A stretch of 64,000 nt of DNA from JALORV01 sp963712485 (GCA_963712485.1 CAVQID010000014.1:1-64000); one strand, 5' to 3'. Counted from the stretch's first letter, positions 35,152 to 44,643 are shown. The notes: generated from the sequence alone by a model not told the origin. Numbers and translations: made by a program.

Positions 35152-36018
35152 ATGGCGTTGAAGTCTGATGCCTGCGTTCTGCACGGACCGACGAGTTCGC
35201 CGTTTGCACTGGTGCTCGACTCACCGCACTCGGGATTCGACTTCCCGCCAGATTTCGATGCCGCGGTGTCGGAGTTCGATCTGCGCGACGGCGAGGACTG
35301 CTTCGTGGACGAGCTTTACCTGCCGGTCGTCGAGCGCGGCATAGCGCTGCTGGCGGCACGCTATCCGCGCACGTACCTGGACCCGAACCGTCATCACGGT
35401 GACATCGACCTCGAACTGATCGAAGGCGGAGCATGGCCGCATGAGTTCGTGCCCAGCGGCAAGGCGCGCACCGGCAAGGCGCTTATCTGGCGCACCCTCG
35501 ATGACGGCCGCCCCATATACCGCCGCAAGCTGCCGGTCGACGAGGTGCGGCTGCGCATCGATCGATTTCACGCGCCGTATCACAGGACGCTGGCCGAACT
35601 GCTCGCCGCTGCACATGCCCGTCACGGCGTGGTCTATCACCTCAACTGCCACTCGATGAACTCGGTGGCCGGCAGCATGGGTGAAGGCGGGCAGGGCACG
35701 GCCCGCGCCGACTTCGTCCTCGGCGACCGCGATGGCACCACGTGCGATCCGCAGTTCACTGAGTTCGTTCGCTCGACGCTGGCCGCGATGGGTTACGTCG
35801 TCAAGGTCAATGATCCCTACAAGGGTGTCGAACTGGTGCGCGCGTATTCCGATCCTGCGCACGGCCGACATAGCCTTCAGGTCGAGATCAACAAGCGCCT
35901 TTACATGGACGAGCCGTCGCGCAGCCGGCACGCCGGTTTCGCGCCGCTGCAACAGAACCTGCTGCAGCTCACTGACGCGATTCGTGACTACATCACGCGG
36001 GAAATCGACCGTGGCTGA
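35152..36018 (+). CDS. N-formylglutamate amidohydrolase family protein
   Basis: 288 residues. FGase-family metal-dependent hydrolase that classically converts N-formyl-L-glutamate to glutamate and formate in histidine breakdown. Recognisable: LDSPHSGFDFP, PRTYLDPNRHHGDIDLELI, YHLNCHSMNSV and GRHSLQVEINKRLYMDE, which carry the metal ligands and substrate-binding residues. No other hut genes are present, so a broader N-acyl amino acid hydrolase role is possible. It follows the ATPase gene by 23 bp and overlaps the next gene. Confidence 0.85.
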   Translation: MALKSDACVLHGPTSSPFALVLDSPHSGFDFPPDFDAAVSEFDLRDGEDCFVDELYLPVVERGIALLAARYPRTYLDPNRHHGDIDLELIEGGAWPHEFVPSGKARTGKALIWRTLDDGRPIYRRKLPVDEVRLRIDRFHAPYHRTLAELLAAAHARHGVVYHLNCHSMNSVAGSMGEGGQGTARADFVLGDRDGTTCDPQFTEFVRSTLAAMGYVVKVNDPYKGVELVRAYSDPAHGRHSLQVEINKRLYMDEPSRSRHAGFAPLQQNLLQLTDAIRDYITREIDRG

Positions 36019-36964
36019 ACATCATCCGATCGAGACGCTGCCGCCGGACATCGAGCCGTATCGCGCGAGTTCCAGCGGTGTGGAGTTCGTGCACGTGCTG
36101 GATTCGGGTCGCCCCGGTCCGACGGTCATGCTGCAGGCGCTGACCCATGGCAACGAGTTCTGCGGGGCGCATGCGCTGATCGAGATTCTCGACGGCGGAC
36201 TGCGGCCGGAGGCGGGCCGCGTGATCTTCGCCTTTGCCAATGTCGAAGCGTTAGCCCGGTTCAATTTCGACGATCCCGATGCCTCACGCTACGTCGATGA
36301 GGACTACAACCGTGTCTGGGCGGACGAGGTGCTGTACGGCACCCGCGACTCGGCGGAACTGCGGCGTGCGCGGCAGCTGCGCCCGTTCGTCGACGCCGCG
36401 GATTTCCTGCTCGATTTGCACTCGATGCACGAACCCGGTCGTCCAATCATGGTCTGCGGCATGGTCGACAAACATCTGGTGCTTGCGCGCCAGGTCGGCC
36501 TGCCGGCAGACCTGCTGATCGACACCGGTCACCCGGCGGGCCTGCGCATGCGCGACCGCGGCGGCTTCAACGATCCGGCGAGCCCGAAAATGGCGCTGTT
36601 GATCGAGTGTGGCCAGCATTGGGAAAGGAGCGCGGTCGACGTTGCACGCGACACCGCGCTGCGCTTTCTCGTGGCAAGCGGCAGCCTGAGCCTTGAGCGG
36701 GTCGCAACGCGGCTGTCGGTGCCCTTGCCTCCCCGGCAGCGCGTGGTGCGCGTCACCGAGCCGGTCGTCGCGAAGTCCCTGCAGTTCGAATTCCTGGTGC
36801 CGATCGTGGGCCTCGGTATCGTGCCTAAGGCAGGCACTCCGATTGCGCGCGATGGCGATACCGTATGGGCGGCGCCCTACGATGACACGGTGCTGGTGAT
36901 GCCCTCGCTGCGCCACCTGAAGCCGGGCAACACGCAGGTCCGACTGGGACGCTACGACGCATGA
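36011..36964 (+). CDS. Succinylglutamate desuccinylase/aspartoacylase family protein
   Basis: 317 residues starting at GTG 36011, overlapping the previous gene by 8 bp. M14-type zinc hydrolase fold: LTHGNEFCGAH supplies the first His/Glu zinc ligands near residue 45, and LDLHSMHEP supplies the second His near 140. VLIDTGHPAGLRMRDRGGF and LLIECGQHWE are the catalytic Glu region. Family members deacylate N-succinyl-glutamate or N-acetyl-aspartate; the substrate here is unknown. The stop overlaps the next start as ATGA. Confidence 0.85.
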   Translation: MAEHHPIETLPPDIEPYRASSSGVEFVHVLDSGRPGPTVMLQALTHGNEFCGAHALIEILDGGLRPEAGRVIFAFANVEALARFNFDDPDASRYVDEDYNRVWADEVLYGTRDSAELRRARQLRPFVDAADFLLDLHSMHEPGRPIMVCGMVDKHLVLARQVGLPADLLIDTGHPAGLRMRDRGGFNDPASPKMALLIECGQHWERSAVDVARDTALRFLVASGSLSLERVATRLSVPLPPRQRVVRVTEPVVAKSLQFEFLVPIVGLGIVPKAGTPIARDGDTVWAAPYDDTVLVMPSLRHLKPGNTQVRLGRYDA

Positions 36965-37944
36965 AGAAGACACTTCGTTTTAGCCTGCTGCAGGGTTGCA
37001 TCTGGCTCGCGGCGTCGGCACTGCTTGCCGGTACGGCCATGGCGCAACAGTCCCTGACGCCGATCCGCGCCTCTGAGCACGTCTGGTATTTCGAGGGCGA
37101 CTCCGGCATGGCGTCGACGGCCAACCACGCGTTCAACTCGAATGCCGCATTCGTGGTCACGCGCGACGGCGTCGTGGTCTTCGATGCACTAGGCAGTCCC
37201 GAGCTCGGCGCCGCGATGAAGCGGGCAATCGCCGCGGTTACCGCGCAGCCGATCCGCCTCGTGATCGTCAGCCATTTCCATGCCGATCACTTCTACGGCC
37301 TGCAGGCATTGACCGGTGCGGGTGTGGAGGTCTGGGCCAGCAGCAGGGGGCGCGAGTCGCTCAGCTCACCTGCGGCGCAGGAACGGCTCGAGCAAAGGCG
37401 GCGCGATCTCTGGCCGTACGTGGATGAGCAGACGCGGCTGGTCGCTCCCAGCCGCTGGATCGAATTTTCACGCAACCGGGAGTACGCGTTCGAGCGTGGC
37501 GGCATCAAGTTCCGGCTGATCGACGTCGGCGGCGCCCATTCGCCCGAGGATCTGATGCTGTGGGTCGAAACGGATCGCGTGCTGCTCGCCGGGGATCTTT
37601 ACTTCAGCGGGCGGATCCCGTTTGTCGGCAATGCGGATACGCGCATCTGGCTGGCGACACTGGACCTCATCGCGCCGTTGAAGCCCGTCATGGTCATTCC
37701 GGGCCACGGCAGTTCGTCTCGCGATCCTGCGCCGGACATCGCGCTGACCCGCGACTACCTGCTCTTTCTGCGCGAAAAGATGGGCCAGGCCGCGCGCGAC
37801 CTGGTTCCTTTCGATGACGCCTACGCGGCAGTCGACTGGTCGCGCTTCGCGAAAGTCCCTGCCTTTGCCGCAGCCAATCGCATCAACGCGTACGGCACCT
37901 ACCTGCAGATGGAGCAGGAGGCGTTGGCGCCAAGCGCAAAGTGA
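36961..37944 (+). CDS. Exported metallo-beta-lactamase-fold hydrolase
   Basis: 327 residues. Signal peptide (SLLQGCIWLAASALLAGTAMAQQ) directs it to the periplasm. The metal motif VSHFHADHFYG gives HxHxDH, LVAPSR and ADLYFSGRIPFVG-type loops follow, and VIPGHGSSSR gives another His. Binuclear zinc hydrolase class B-like, but resistance activity is not implied. Being the last gene of a peptide/acyl-amino-acid operon suggests an extracytoplasmic deacylation or related step. Confidence 0.85.
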   Translation: MKKTLRFSLLQGCIWLAASALLAGTAMAQQSLTPIRASEHVWYFEGDSGMASTANHAFNSNAAFVVTRDGVVVFDALGSPELGAAMKRAIAAVTAQPIRLVIVSHFHADHFYGLQALTGAGVEVWASSRGRESLSSPAAQERLEQRRRDLWPYVDEQTRLVAPSRWIEFSRNREYAFERGGIKFRLIDVGGAHSPEDLMLWVETDRVLLAGDLYFSGRIPFVGNADTRIWLATLDLIAPLKPVMVIPGHGSSSRDPAPDIALTRDYLLFLREKMGQAARDLVPFDDAYAAVDWSRFAKVPAFAAANRINAYGTYLQMEQEALAPSAK

Positions 37945-38048
37945 CACCGGCAGAAGGCCGGCATTGCGAATCCCGCCCTCCGCACACGCATGCGCTAATC
38001 TTGTTTCCGCTGGCCCCTCGAATTGTCTCGATACGCACGGAGTCACTG

Positions 38049-38702
38049 ATGTTCAAGCCCTTTGCTACTGCCCTGCTCGCGACTGCTGCGGCGCTCATCC
38101 TTGGCTGCGCGACCTCGACCACGCTGGACGCCCAGTGGGTAAATCCGGAATACGCCGGCAAGCGGCCGTTGCGCAACGTCATGGTGATGGGCGCCGTGCG
38201 CGATTCCGCGAGCCGGCGCATCTACGAGGACCGGATGGTCGCTTCGTTGACCGCGCTCGGTGTCAAGGCCGTGCCGTCCTACATATTGTTGCCGGAAGAC
38301 GGACCGATCACCGAGGATCGGCTGCGCCGCGTGGTGGCCGACGCCGGGGTCTCGCACGCGATGGTGACGCGCATCATCAACGTCACTACTCAGGTCAATG
38401 TTTCGCCCGGCATGGTGATGGGTCCGGCCTGGGGACCCGGCTGGGGCTGGGGCGGCGGTTGGGGACCGGGCTGGGGCGGCATGACTGGCTACTACAACAC
38501 GATGTGGGCCACGACGATCCCGCCTCAGGTGACAACGACACAGAACGTGCACGCCGACACGCGGGTGTTCGACGCCAGAAGCGCGGCCGTGCTGTGGTCA
38601 GCGGCGACGACCACCTCGACCGGGTACAACACGGTGCAGCAGCTGATCGATCAGTTCGTTCAGCTGATCGTCACGACGATGACCAAGGATGGCATCGTCT
38701 AG
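38049..38702 (+). CDS. DUF4136 family lipoprotein with Gly/Trp-rich linker
   Basis: 217 residues. Signal ends at lipobox LILGCATS, so a lipid-anchored outer or inner membrane protein. LDAQWVNPEYAG and a metal-free globular core follow. Near residue 120 an unusual stretch alternates Gly and Trp (WGPGWGWGGGWGPGWGG) before a C-terminal segment with TKDGIV at the end. Function unknown. A strong stem-loop follows. Confidence 0.75.
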   Translation: MFKPFATALLATAAALILGCATSTTLDAQWVNPEYAGKRPLRNVMVMGAVRDSASRRIYEDRMVASLTALGVKAVPSYILLPEDGPITEDRLRRVVADAGVSHAMVTRIINVTTQVNVSPGMVMGPAWGPGWGWGGGWGPGWGGMTGYYNTMWATTIPPQVTTTQNVHADTRVFDARSAAVLWSAATTTSTGYNTVQQLIDQFVQLIVTTMTKDGIV

Positions 38703-38720
38703 GTCAGCCGGGAGCGGAAC

Positions 38721-38745
38721 CACGGGCCGGCACCGCCGGCCCGTG
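38721..38745. terminator. Perfect 11-bp stem-loop shared by convergent genes
   Basis: CACGGGCCGGC and GCCGGCCCGTG form a perfect 11-bp stem with loop ACC. It lies 19 bp after the lipoprotein stop and ends directly at the minus-strand gene stop (38746), so it could end transcripts from both directions. The following bases TCATTTG give only a weak T tract. Confidence 0.65.
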
Positions 38746-39261
38746 TCATTTGTACGTCCCGGTGAGATCGAGCAGCGTGTCCGCCACCTGCATGCAGTCC
38801 TGGATGTGGCGATCGCCGAGGTACTTCAGCGCCGCAAAGCTCAATGAGGCGGCCACCACCTGGCCGGCGAACGGCACCGCCCGGGCTGCCTGCTTCGCTG
38901 TCATGCGCACACCGACGGTCTTCAGCAGCCTGACCACGAGTTCGCGCGTGACGACGCGGCCGACGAGGGCACTGCCTACGGTCATCAGCGCCTTGTAGGC
39001 AAACGCCTTGCGCCGCGGCGCCAGCTGATCGAGCTGCTCGGGTGTCAACCCGAACGCCGCGTTGATGTCCTCGATCATCGACATCAGTACCCCGACATCC
39101 ACCGCGATGTCCACACCCGGTACCGGAACGATCGATGCGCCCGCGGAAATCAGCGCGCGGCGCGTGGCCAGCTTGCGGCACCAGCGAGCAATGGCATCGA
39201 TGTCGCGGCGCGTCGACGGCACGACGACGAGATCACGGGATCGGCTGGCAGTTCTCGGCAC
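38746..39261 (-). CDS. Hypothetical alpha-helical protein, possibly DUF697-like
   Basis: About 171 residues from a GTG (39261) beginning PRTASRSRDLVVV. Two hydrophobic Ala/Gly/Val-rich helices (ISAGASIVPVPGVDIAVDVGVLMS and AVPFAGQVVAASLSFAALKYLG) flank a charged helical part (EDINAAFGLTPEQLDQLAPRRKAFAYKAL). The pattern recalls the DUF697/YcjF helical domain. A longer in-frame extension to 39594 overlaps the divergent gene and looks like noise. Its stop touches a strong hairpin. Function not known. Confidence 0.55.
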   Translation of the reverse strand: MPRTASRSRDLVVVPSTRRDIDAIARWCRKLATRRALISAGASIVPVPGVDIAVDVGVLMSMIEDINAAFGLTPEQLDQLAPRRKAFAYKALMTVGSALVGRVVTRELVVRLLKTVGVRMTAKQAARAVPFAGQVVAASLSFAALKYLGDRHIQDCMQVADTLLDLTGTYK

Positions 39262-39501
39262 CGGTTCATCGTACGCGGTCCGGCCGGCCGACCGCCGCCG
39301 GTGCTCGGGGTCCACACCCCGGAATGACGGGACGCCCGACAATAGACGTAGATCAAGGACCGTCGCTGCTGTAAGTACGACGACCGCATTGCCGCCTATC
39401 GTCGAGCACGCCGACAAAAAGAGCGCAGCGCGGGCGAGTTGCTTCGACGTCCCGACCGTTCCGCCGCCAACGGCGCCACTACCTTTCCTTGGGAGGAAAC
39501 G

Positions 39502-39858
39502 ATGTCTACCGCTGCACTCGCAGGCGCGAGCGGACAACGACCGCCGCTTGACTGGGCGGCGATCGACGCTGATCCGCGCTTTCAGACACTCCATTCGCGC
39601 AAGGTCCGCTTTCTGATGGGACTGATGATCTTCTCGGTCGCTTATTACTTCCTGTTGCCGATCGGGGCCGCCTATTTCCCCGAACTCTTCAGGATCAAGG
39701 TGTGGGGGCCGATGAACGTCGGCATTGTCTTCGCACTGTCTGAATTCGTCGTCGCCTGGGCCATCGCGTTTTATTACGCACGTCGCGCCAACCGCGAGTT
39801 CGATGCGATGGCCCGAGAACTGATTGCCGACGCCGATAACGTCGGGAGCAAGTCATGA
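39502..39858 (+). CDS. DUF4212 protein, small subunit of a sodium/solute symporter
   Basis: 118 residues from an ATG with the strong site GGGAGGAAACG; the longer frame is discarded. Two transmembrane helices (GLMIFSVAYYFLLPIGAAYF and VGIVFALSEFVVAWAIAFYYA) and a conserved ANREFDAMA tail identify the DUF4212 family, which is almost always encoded just before an SSS-family symporter such as the one that follows. Probably stabilises or modulates the transporter. Confidence 0.85.
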   Translation: MSTAALAGASGQRPPLDWAAIDADPRFQTLHSRKVRFLMGLMIFSVAYYFLLPIGAAYFPELFRIKVWGPMNVGIVFALSEFVVAWAIAFYYARRANREFDAMARELIADADNVGSKS

Positions 39859-41761
39859 CCCGCCGCACGAACCTGTATCTGGCGGCAGGATCCCCTGGCA
39901 CTACCCGCTGATCGCGTTGCCGGCGCTGGCGCAGGGCGCGGTTGCGCCCGAGTGGCGCTGGCTGACGTTCTCGGTATTCGCCGCGATCATCGGCTTGACG
40001 ATGTTCGTCACGTTCCTGGCGGCCAAGCGGGTCAAATCGGCCGCCGATTTCTACACCGCCGGCGGCGGTGTCTCCGGACTGCAAAACGGCTGGGCCATCG
40101 CCGGGGATTACCTCAGCGCCGCATCGTTTCTCGGCATCGCCGGATTGATCTCGCTCTATGGCTATGACGGCTTCATGTATTCGGTGGGCTGGCTGGTCGC
40201 CTACATCACCGTGCTGCTGGTCATCGCCGAGCCCTGCCGCAACATCGGCAAGTACACGCTGGCGGACATCCTCGCCTACCGCAACGATCCGAAGAAAGTG
40301 CGCATCGTCGGCGCGATCTCCGTGATCACCGTTTCGACGTTCTATCTGACGGCGCAGATGGTCGGCGGCGGCGTGCTGGTCAAGACGCTGATCGGCATCG
40401 ACTACGAGATCTCGGTCATCGTCGTCGGCATCCTGATGCTGGGATACGTGCTGTTCGGCGGCATGGTGGCCACGACGTGGGTGCAGATTATCAAGGCCGT
40501 GCTGCTGGTCACCGCGTCGATCCTGCTGGTGATGTTCGTCTGGATGCCTTACGGGTTTTCGCTGCCCGCGTTCCTGCAAGCAGCGATCGGCGACGCCAAG
40601 GTCCAGGCCCAGGTGGCCACGCTGCTGGGAGACGCATCGAAGAACATGACCGCCGCGGAACTCGGCCAGAGATTCCTCGAGCCCGGGCTGCTGTTCAAGG
40701 CGCCGATAGACCAGATCTCCCTCGGCATGGCACTCGTGTTCGGAACGGCCGGGCTGCCGCACATCCTGATGCGCTTTTTCACCGTGCCGACCGCGCAGGA
40801 GGCACGTAAGTCGGTGATCTGGGCGATGGCCATCATCGGCGGCTTCTATGTACTGACGCTGTTCCTCGGACTCGGGGCCGCGATGAACGTCGGTGCGGCC
40901 AACATCCGCGCGGTCGATGCGGGTGGCAACATGGCCGCTCCGCTGCTGGCGCAGTTCGTCGGCGGTGGCGCCGACAGCTTCCTCGGCAATCTGTTCCTCG
41001 CCTTCGTTGCCGCGGTGGCGTTCGCCACGATCGTCGCGGTGGTGGCGGGCCTGGTGCTCGCCGCCGCCAGCGCGATGGCGCACGACCTCTACGTCGGCGT
41101 GATCCGCAGCGAACACGTGACCCCGCAGGAACAGGTCAAGGCCGCGCGCATTGCGACGGTCATCGTCGGCGCCATGGCGATCGCGATCGGCATTGCGGCC
41201 AAGGGTCAGAATGTCGCGCACCTAGTCGCACTCGCGTTCGCGGTTGCCGCCAGCGCCAATTTCCCGTGCGTGCTGATGACGCTCTACTGGAAACGCTGCA
41301 ACACCGGCGGCATCATGGCCGGCATGGTGGTCGGCACGCTGACTGCCATCGGCCTCGTGCTGGTTTCGCCGAACATGACCTACCCGCTCGCGGTCAAGGC
41401 GGCGGCCCAGAAAGTGGTCGACGGTTCGGTCGCGCGCTACGCGTCAATCAGCGAAGCGATCGCGTCGGGCGATGCCGCCAGAATGGCGAAAGCCGAGCAG
41501 GACAAGGGTGCTCTCGACAAGACGGTTGCCGGCGCGAAGGCGAATCTGGAGAGGTTCCAGAACGACAACACGAGCCTAGTTGGCCTCGAAAAGCCGCTGT
41601 TCGAGCTCAAGAATCCGGGCCTGATCTCGATCCCGCTGGGATTCCTCGCCGTCATCCTCGGATCGCTGCTGTATCGCGACAAGCGCGCCGAGGAGATGTG
41701 GGACGAACTCTATGTGCGCCAGAACACCGGCATCCTCGCCGCGAAGGCGCACGCGCATTGA
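39855..41761 (+). CDS. Sodium/solute symporter (acetate/pyruvate-type; probable frameshift at N-terminus)
   Basis: About 635 residues, SSS family with some 13-14 helices. The main frame begins before TFSVFAAIIGLTMFVTFL and includes SAADFYTAGGGVSGLQNGWAI, AGDYLSAASFLG, GTAGLPHILMRFFTVP and TIVAVVAGLVLAAASA. It is longer than ActP because of an extra loop near residue 520-570 (QDKGALDKTVAGAKANLERF) typical of the VC_2705 subfamily. The expected start ATG at 39855 (MTRRTNLYLAA) is out of frame with the rest; one base is probably missing near 39885. The gene overlaps the DUF4212 stop by 4 bp. A strong terminator follows at 41793. Confidence 0.85.
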
Positions 41762-41792
41762 CGCCGCAAGCGAGGCACAACCCTGCAGCGAC

Positions 41793-41822
41793 GGGGCCCC
41801 GACTTCGGGGCCCCCTTTTTTC
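41793..41822 (+). terminator. Strong intrinsic terminator after the symporter gene
   Basis: Stem GGGGCCCCG/CGGGGCCCC with an ACTT loop, then C and a run of six T. Classical Rho-independent terminator. Confidence 0.92.
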
Positions 41823-41905
41823 TCGAACGCCTGAGCAAGGGCATTCGACTGCGCAACTGCCGGGCGACGGCTCGCGTTCCGGCACAATGACCTAGCCTTG
41901 ATGCC

Positions 41906-43804
41906 ATGAACACGCCCAGCACGCCGCCGCTCGTCTACGAATCGGTGCGCGAATTCCTGCGACGCCATACGCCGTTTTCGCGCATGAGCGAAGACACGCT
42001 GCGATTCATGATCCCACGGCTGAAACTCGCGTACTTCGCCAAGGACACCATCGTTGTCGACCGCAGCGCCGAGTTCCCGCCGCTGCATATCATCCAGACG
42101 GGCAACGTCGCCAGTGTCACCGCCGGGCTCGACACGATGCCGGATCGCGTGCTGCAGCCGGGCGACAGTTTCCCGGTGGGTGCCTTGTCCGCGGGCGGCC
42201 AGCCGACGCGCAGCTATCGGGCAACGGAAGACGTGTTCGCCTACCTGCTCGCAGTGGATGACTTCCAGAGACTGCGCGCCATATCTCCCGAGTTCGCCGC
42301 TTACTGCACCGAGGCCGTGACGGTACTGGCGCAGCAGTCGCTCGCGGAACTGCAGCGCCATTACAGCCAGGTTGCCTCGGACCAGCACTCGCTGACTCGA
42401 CCGCTTGCGCAGCTGGTCCCGAGCGAGCCGGTCACCTGCCTTGCGACGACCTCGCTGCACGATGCGCTGACCCGGATGCGCGATCACGCGGTGCGATCGA
42501 TCATCGTCGTCGACGACGAGTCGGCGCCGGTCGGAGTCTTCACACTGAACGACCTGCGCGACCGCGTCGTGTTGCAGGGCTTGCCGCTGGAAACACCGGT
42601 GGCGCGCGTGATGACCCCCGATCCGATCACCTTGCCGGCGGAAGCGACTGCGGCGGAGGCCATTCAGAGCATGGCCGCCGGCGGCTTCCACCAGATGATC
42701 GTGACGTCGCATGGGAAAGTCCTCGGCACGATCTTCGAGCACGATCTGTTCGCGTTGCAGCGGATCAGCCTGCGGCAGATTCACCACGCGATCCGATCAG
42801 CACGCACGGTCAAGCAGCTCGCGCATGTCGCCGGCGACATCCGCAACCTGGCCCGCAACCTGCTGGCGCAGGGCGTGTCGGCCGAGGCGCTCACGCGCAC
42901 GATCGCAGCGCTCAACGATGCGCTGACGCGCGAGGTCATCAACCGGGTACTGCAGGATCATGAGTTGGAGGGTCTTGCCTGGTGCTGGCTGGCGCTCGGC
43001 AGCGAGGGCCGCGGCGAACAGACGCTCGCCACGGACCAGGACAACGCGCTGATCTTCGTCGCCCCCGATGGTCTGCCCGAGGTCCTGCGGGCCCGCCATG
43101 AGCTGGTTACGTTTGCGCGCGACGTCAATGCCGCGCTCGACGAGCTCGGCTTTCCGCTGTGCAAGGGCAACATCATGGCGAGCAATCCGCGTTGGTGCCT
43201 GACCGAAGCCGAATGGCGCGCGCAGTTCACGACGTGGCTCAGCGAACCGACGCCGGAGGCCCTGCTGAACGCCAACATCTTCTTCGATTTCCGCGCGCTC
43301 TACGGCGACAGCACGCTGGCCGATCGCCTGTGGGACTGGCTGCTGGCGCGCACGCAGGACAACCAGCTGTTCCTGCGGCTGATGGTGCAGAACGCGCTCG
43401 AGACCGAACCGCCGCTGGGACTGATCCGCGCTTTCCATGTCTCGGACAAACCCGGTCGCGAGGGGACGCTGGACCTCAAGAAGCGCGGCGCGCGCATCTT
43501 CGTCGACGCGGCGCGCGTGTTCGCCCTGGCGCAGGGCTTACGCGCGACCGGGACGGCAGAACGGTTGCGCAAGGCAGGTGAGCGCATCAAGGCCGATCCG
43601 CGGCACGTCGAAGCGACCATCGAGGCATTCCACTACCTGCAGGTGCTGCGCCTGCGCGCACAGGAGCATGCGCATCCGACCAATCCCAACCGCATCGATC
43701 CGTATGCGATGAATGAAGTCGACCAGCGCATGCTGAAAGAGTCATTCCGGCAGGCGCGCAAGGTGCAGCAGCGGCTGAAGGAAGCGTTCTCGTTTGCGCT
43801 TTGA
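41906..43804 (+). CDS. cNMP-binding/CBS/DUF294 nucleotidyltransferase-like protein
   Basis: 632 residues. An N-terminal cyclic-nucleotide-binding-like domain (about 20-145), two CBS domains (about 165-285; e.g. VARVMTPDPITLPAEAT), then a DUF294 putative nucleotidyltransferase domain with CWLALGSEGRGEQTLATDQD near 365 (GSxxRGE then DxD) and a C-terminal DUF294_C domain. Such proteins often lie next to DUF4212/SSS symporters, and a signalling or adenylylation role in transport is often proposed. It is separated from the symporter by the terminator above. Confidence 0.87.
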   Translation: MNTPSTPPLVYESVREFLRRHTPFSRMSEDTLRFMIPRLKLAYFAKDTIVVDRSAEFPPLHIIQTGNVASVTAGLDTMPDRVLQPGDSFPVGALSAGGQPTRSYRATEDVFAYLLAVDDFQRLRAISPEFAAYCTEAVTVLAQQSLAELQRHYSQVASDQHSLTRPLAQLVPSEPVTCLATTSLHDALTRMRDHAVRSIIVVDDESAPVGVFTLNDLRDRVVLQGLPLETPVARVMTPDPITLPAEATAAEAIQSMAAGGFHQMIVTSHGKVLGTIFEHDLFALQRISLRQIHHAIRSARTVKQLAHVAGDIRNLARNLLAQGVSAEALTRTIAALNDALTREVINRVLQDHELEGLAWCWLALGSEGRGEQTLATDQDNALIFVAPDGLPEVLRARHELVTFARDVNAALDELGFPLCKGNIMASNPRWCLTEAEWRAQFTTWLSEPTPEALLNANIFFDFRALYGDSTLADRLWDWLLARTQDNQLFLRLMVQNALETEPPLGLIRAFHVSDKPGREGTLDLKKRGARIFVDAARVFALAQGLRATGTAERLRKAGERIKADPRHVEATIEAFHYLQVLRLRAQEHAHPTNPNRIDPYAMNEVDQRMLKESFRQARKVQQRLKEAFSFAL

Positions 43805-43822
43805 CGCGCAGCGCGATGCCTG

Positions 43823-44518
43823 ATGGGCTTGCTGAGCCGACTCCTGGGATCGTCACCGCGGCTGGTGCCGGAGCTTGAAGACCGGCTGCAGCGGCTGTCC
43901 GAACTGTCGCCCCCGCCAACGCGCAACAGTCATCGCAGATCCCGCTACGTCACCGTCGATGTCGAGACCACCGGACTGGACATGCGGCGCGACCGGGTGT
44001 TGTCGATCGGCGCCGTTTCGGTGGACGATGGTGTCATCGATCTTGCCCGCTGCTTCGAGGTCGTGCTGCGGCAGCCCGAGACTTCGAGCCGCGACAACAT
44101 CCTGGTTCACCGCATCGGCGGCCAGCGGCAACTGGCGGGCGAGGATCCGTCGGCATCGCTGCTGCGCTTCCTCGAGTACGTCGCCCACTGCCCGCTGGTC
44201 GCATTTCGCGCCGAATTCGACCGAACGATGATCGACCGTGCACTGAAGGAAACGCTGGGAACCGTCAGCCAGAGTGCCTGGCTCGATCTGGCCGAGCTGC
44301 TGCCCGCGCTCTATCCGTCGAACGAAAACAAGACGATGGACGACTGGCTCGCGGCAATGAATATAGGCATGTTGGCGCGCCACGATGCGCTGGCGGACGC
44401 TCTCGCCACGGCACAGATGCTGCAGGTCTGCCTGCACCGGGCCGAAAGCCTGGAGATGACTTGCCCGGCGCATCTGCTGGAGATGCAGAAGGCCCAACAC
44501 TGGCTCGGCAAGCGCTGA
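43823..44518 (+). CDS. DnaQ-like 3'-5' exonuclease (DEDDh)
   Basis: 231 residues. Exonuclease motif I TVDVETTGLDMRRDRVLSIGAVSVDDG near residue 40, motif II with AEFDRTMIDRAL, and motif III with the His-Asp pair RHDALADALATAQM near 195. These four acidic residues plus His form the active site. Closest to the epsilon-like exonucleases often encoded beside DUF294 proteins. The gene follows the DUF294 gene by 18 bp and probably shares its transcript. Confidence 0.88.
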   Translation: MGLLSRLLGSSPRLVPELEDRLQRLSELSPPPTRNSHRRSRYVTVDVETTGLDMRRDRVLSIGAVSVDDGVIDLARCFEVVLRQPETSSRDNILVHRIGGQRQLAGEDPSASLLRFLEYVAHCPLVAFRAEFDRTMIDRALKETLGTVSQSAWLDLAELLPALYPSNENKTMDDWLAAMNIGMLARHDALADALATAQMLQVCLHRAESLEMTCPAHLLEMQKAQHWLGKR

Positions 44519-44624
44519 TTCGGTGACCCTGGAGGCGCCACGGTAACCCGAATGGAGCGCCGCAAACCGGCTTTTGGGGTCCCCCGGTCGACCCAGATCA
44601 AGCGTTAAGCGCAAGGTGGGCGCC

Positions 44625-44630
44625 TATAAT
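44625..44630 (+). promoter_or_regulatory. -10 element of the hemA promoter
   Basis: Perfect TATAAT in GCGCCTATAATCC, 47 bases before the hemA start. No good TTGACA is spaced 16-18 bases upstream (best is GCGTTA), so the promoter may be weak or activator-assisted. Confidence 0.5.
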
Positions 44631-44643
44631 CCTGCGGTCCTAG

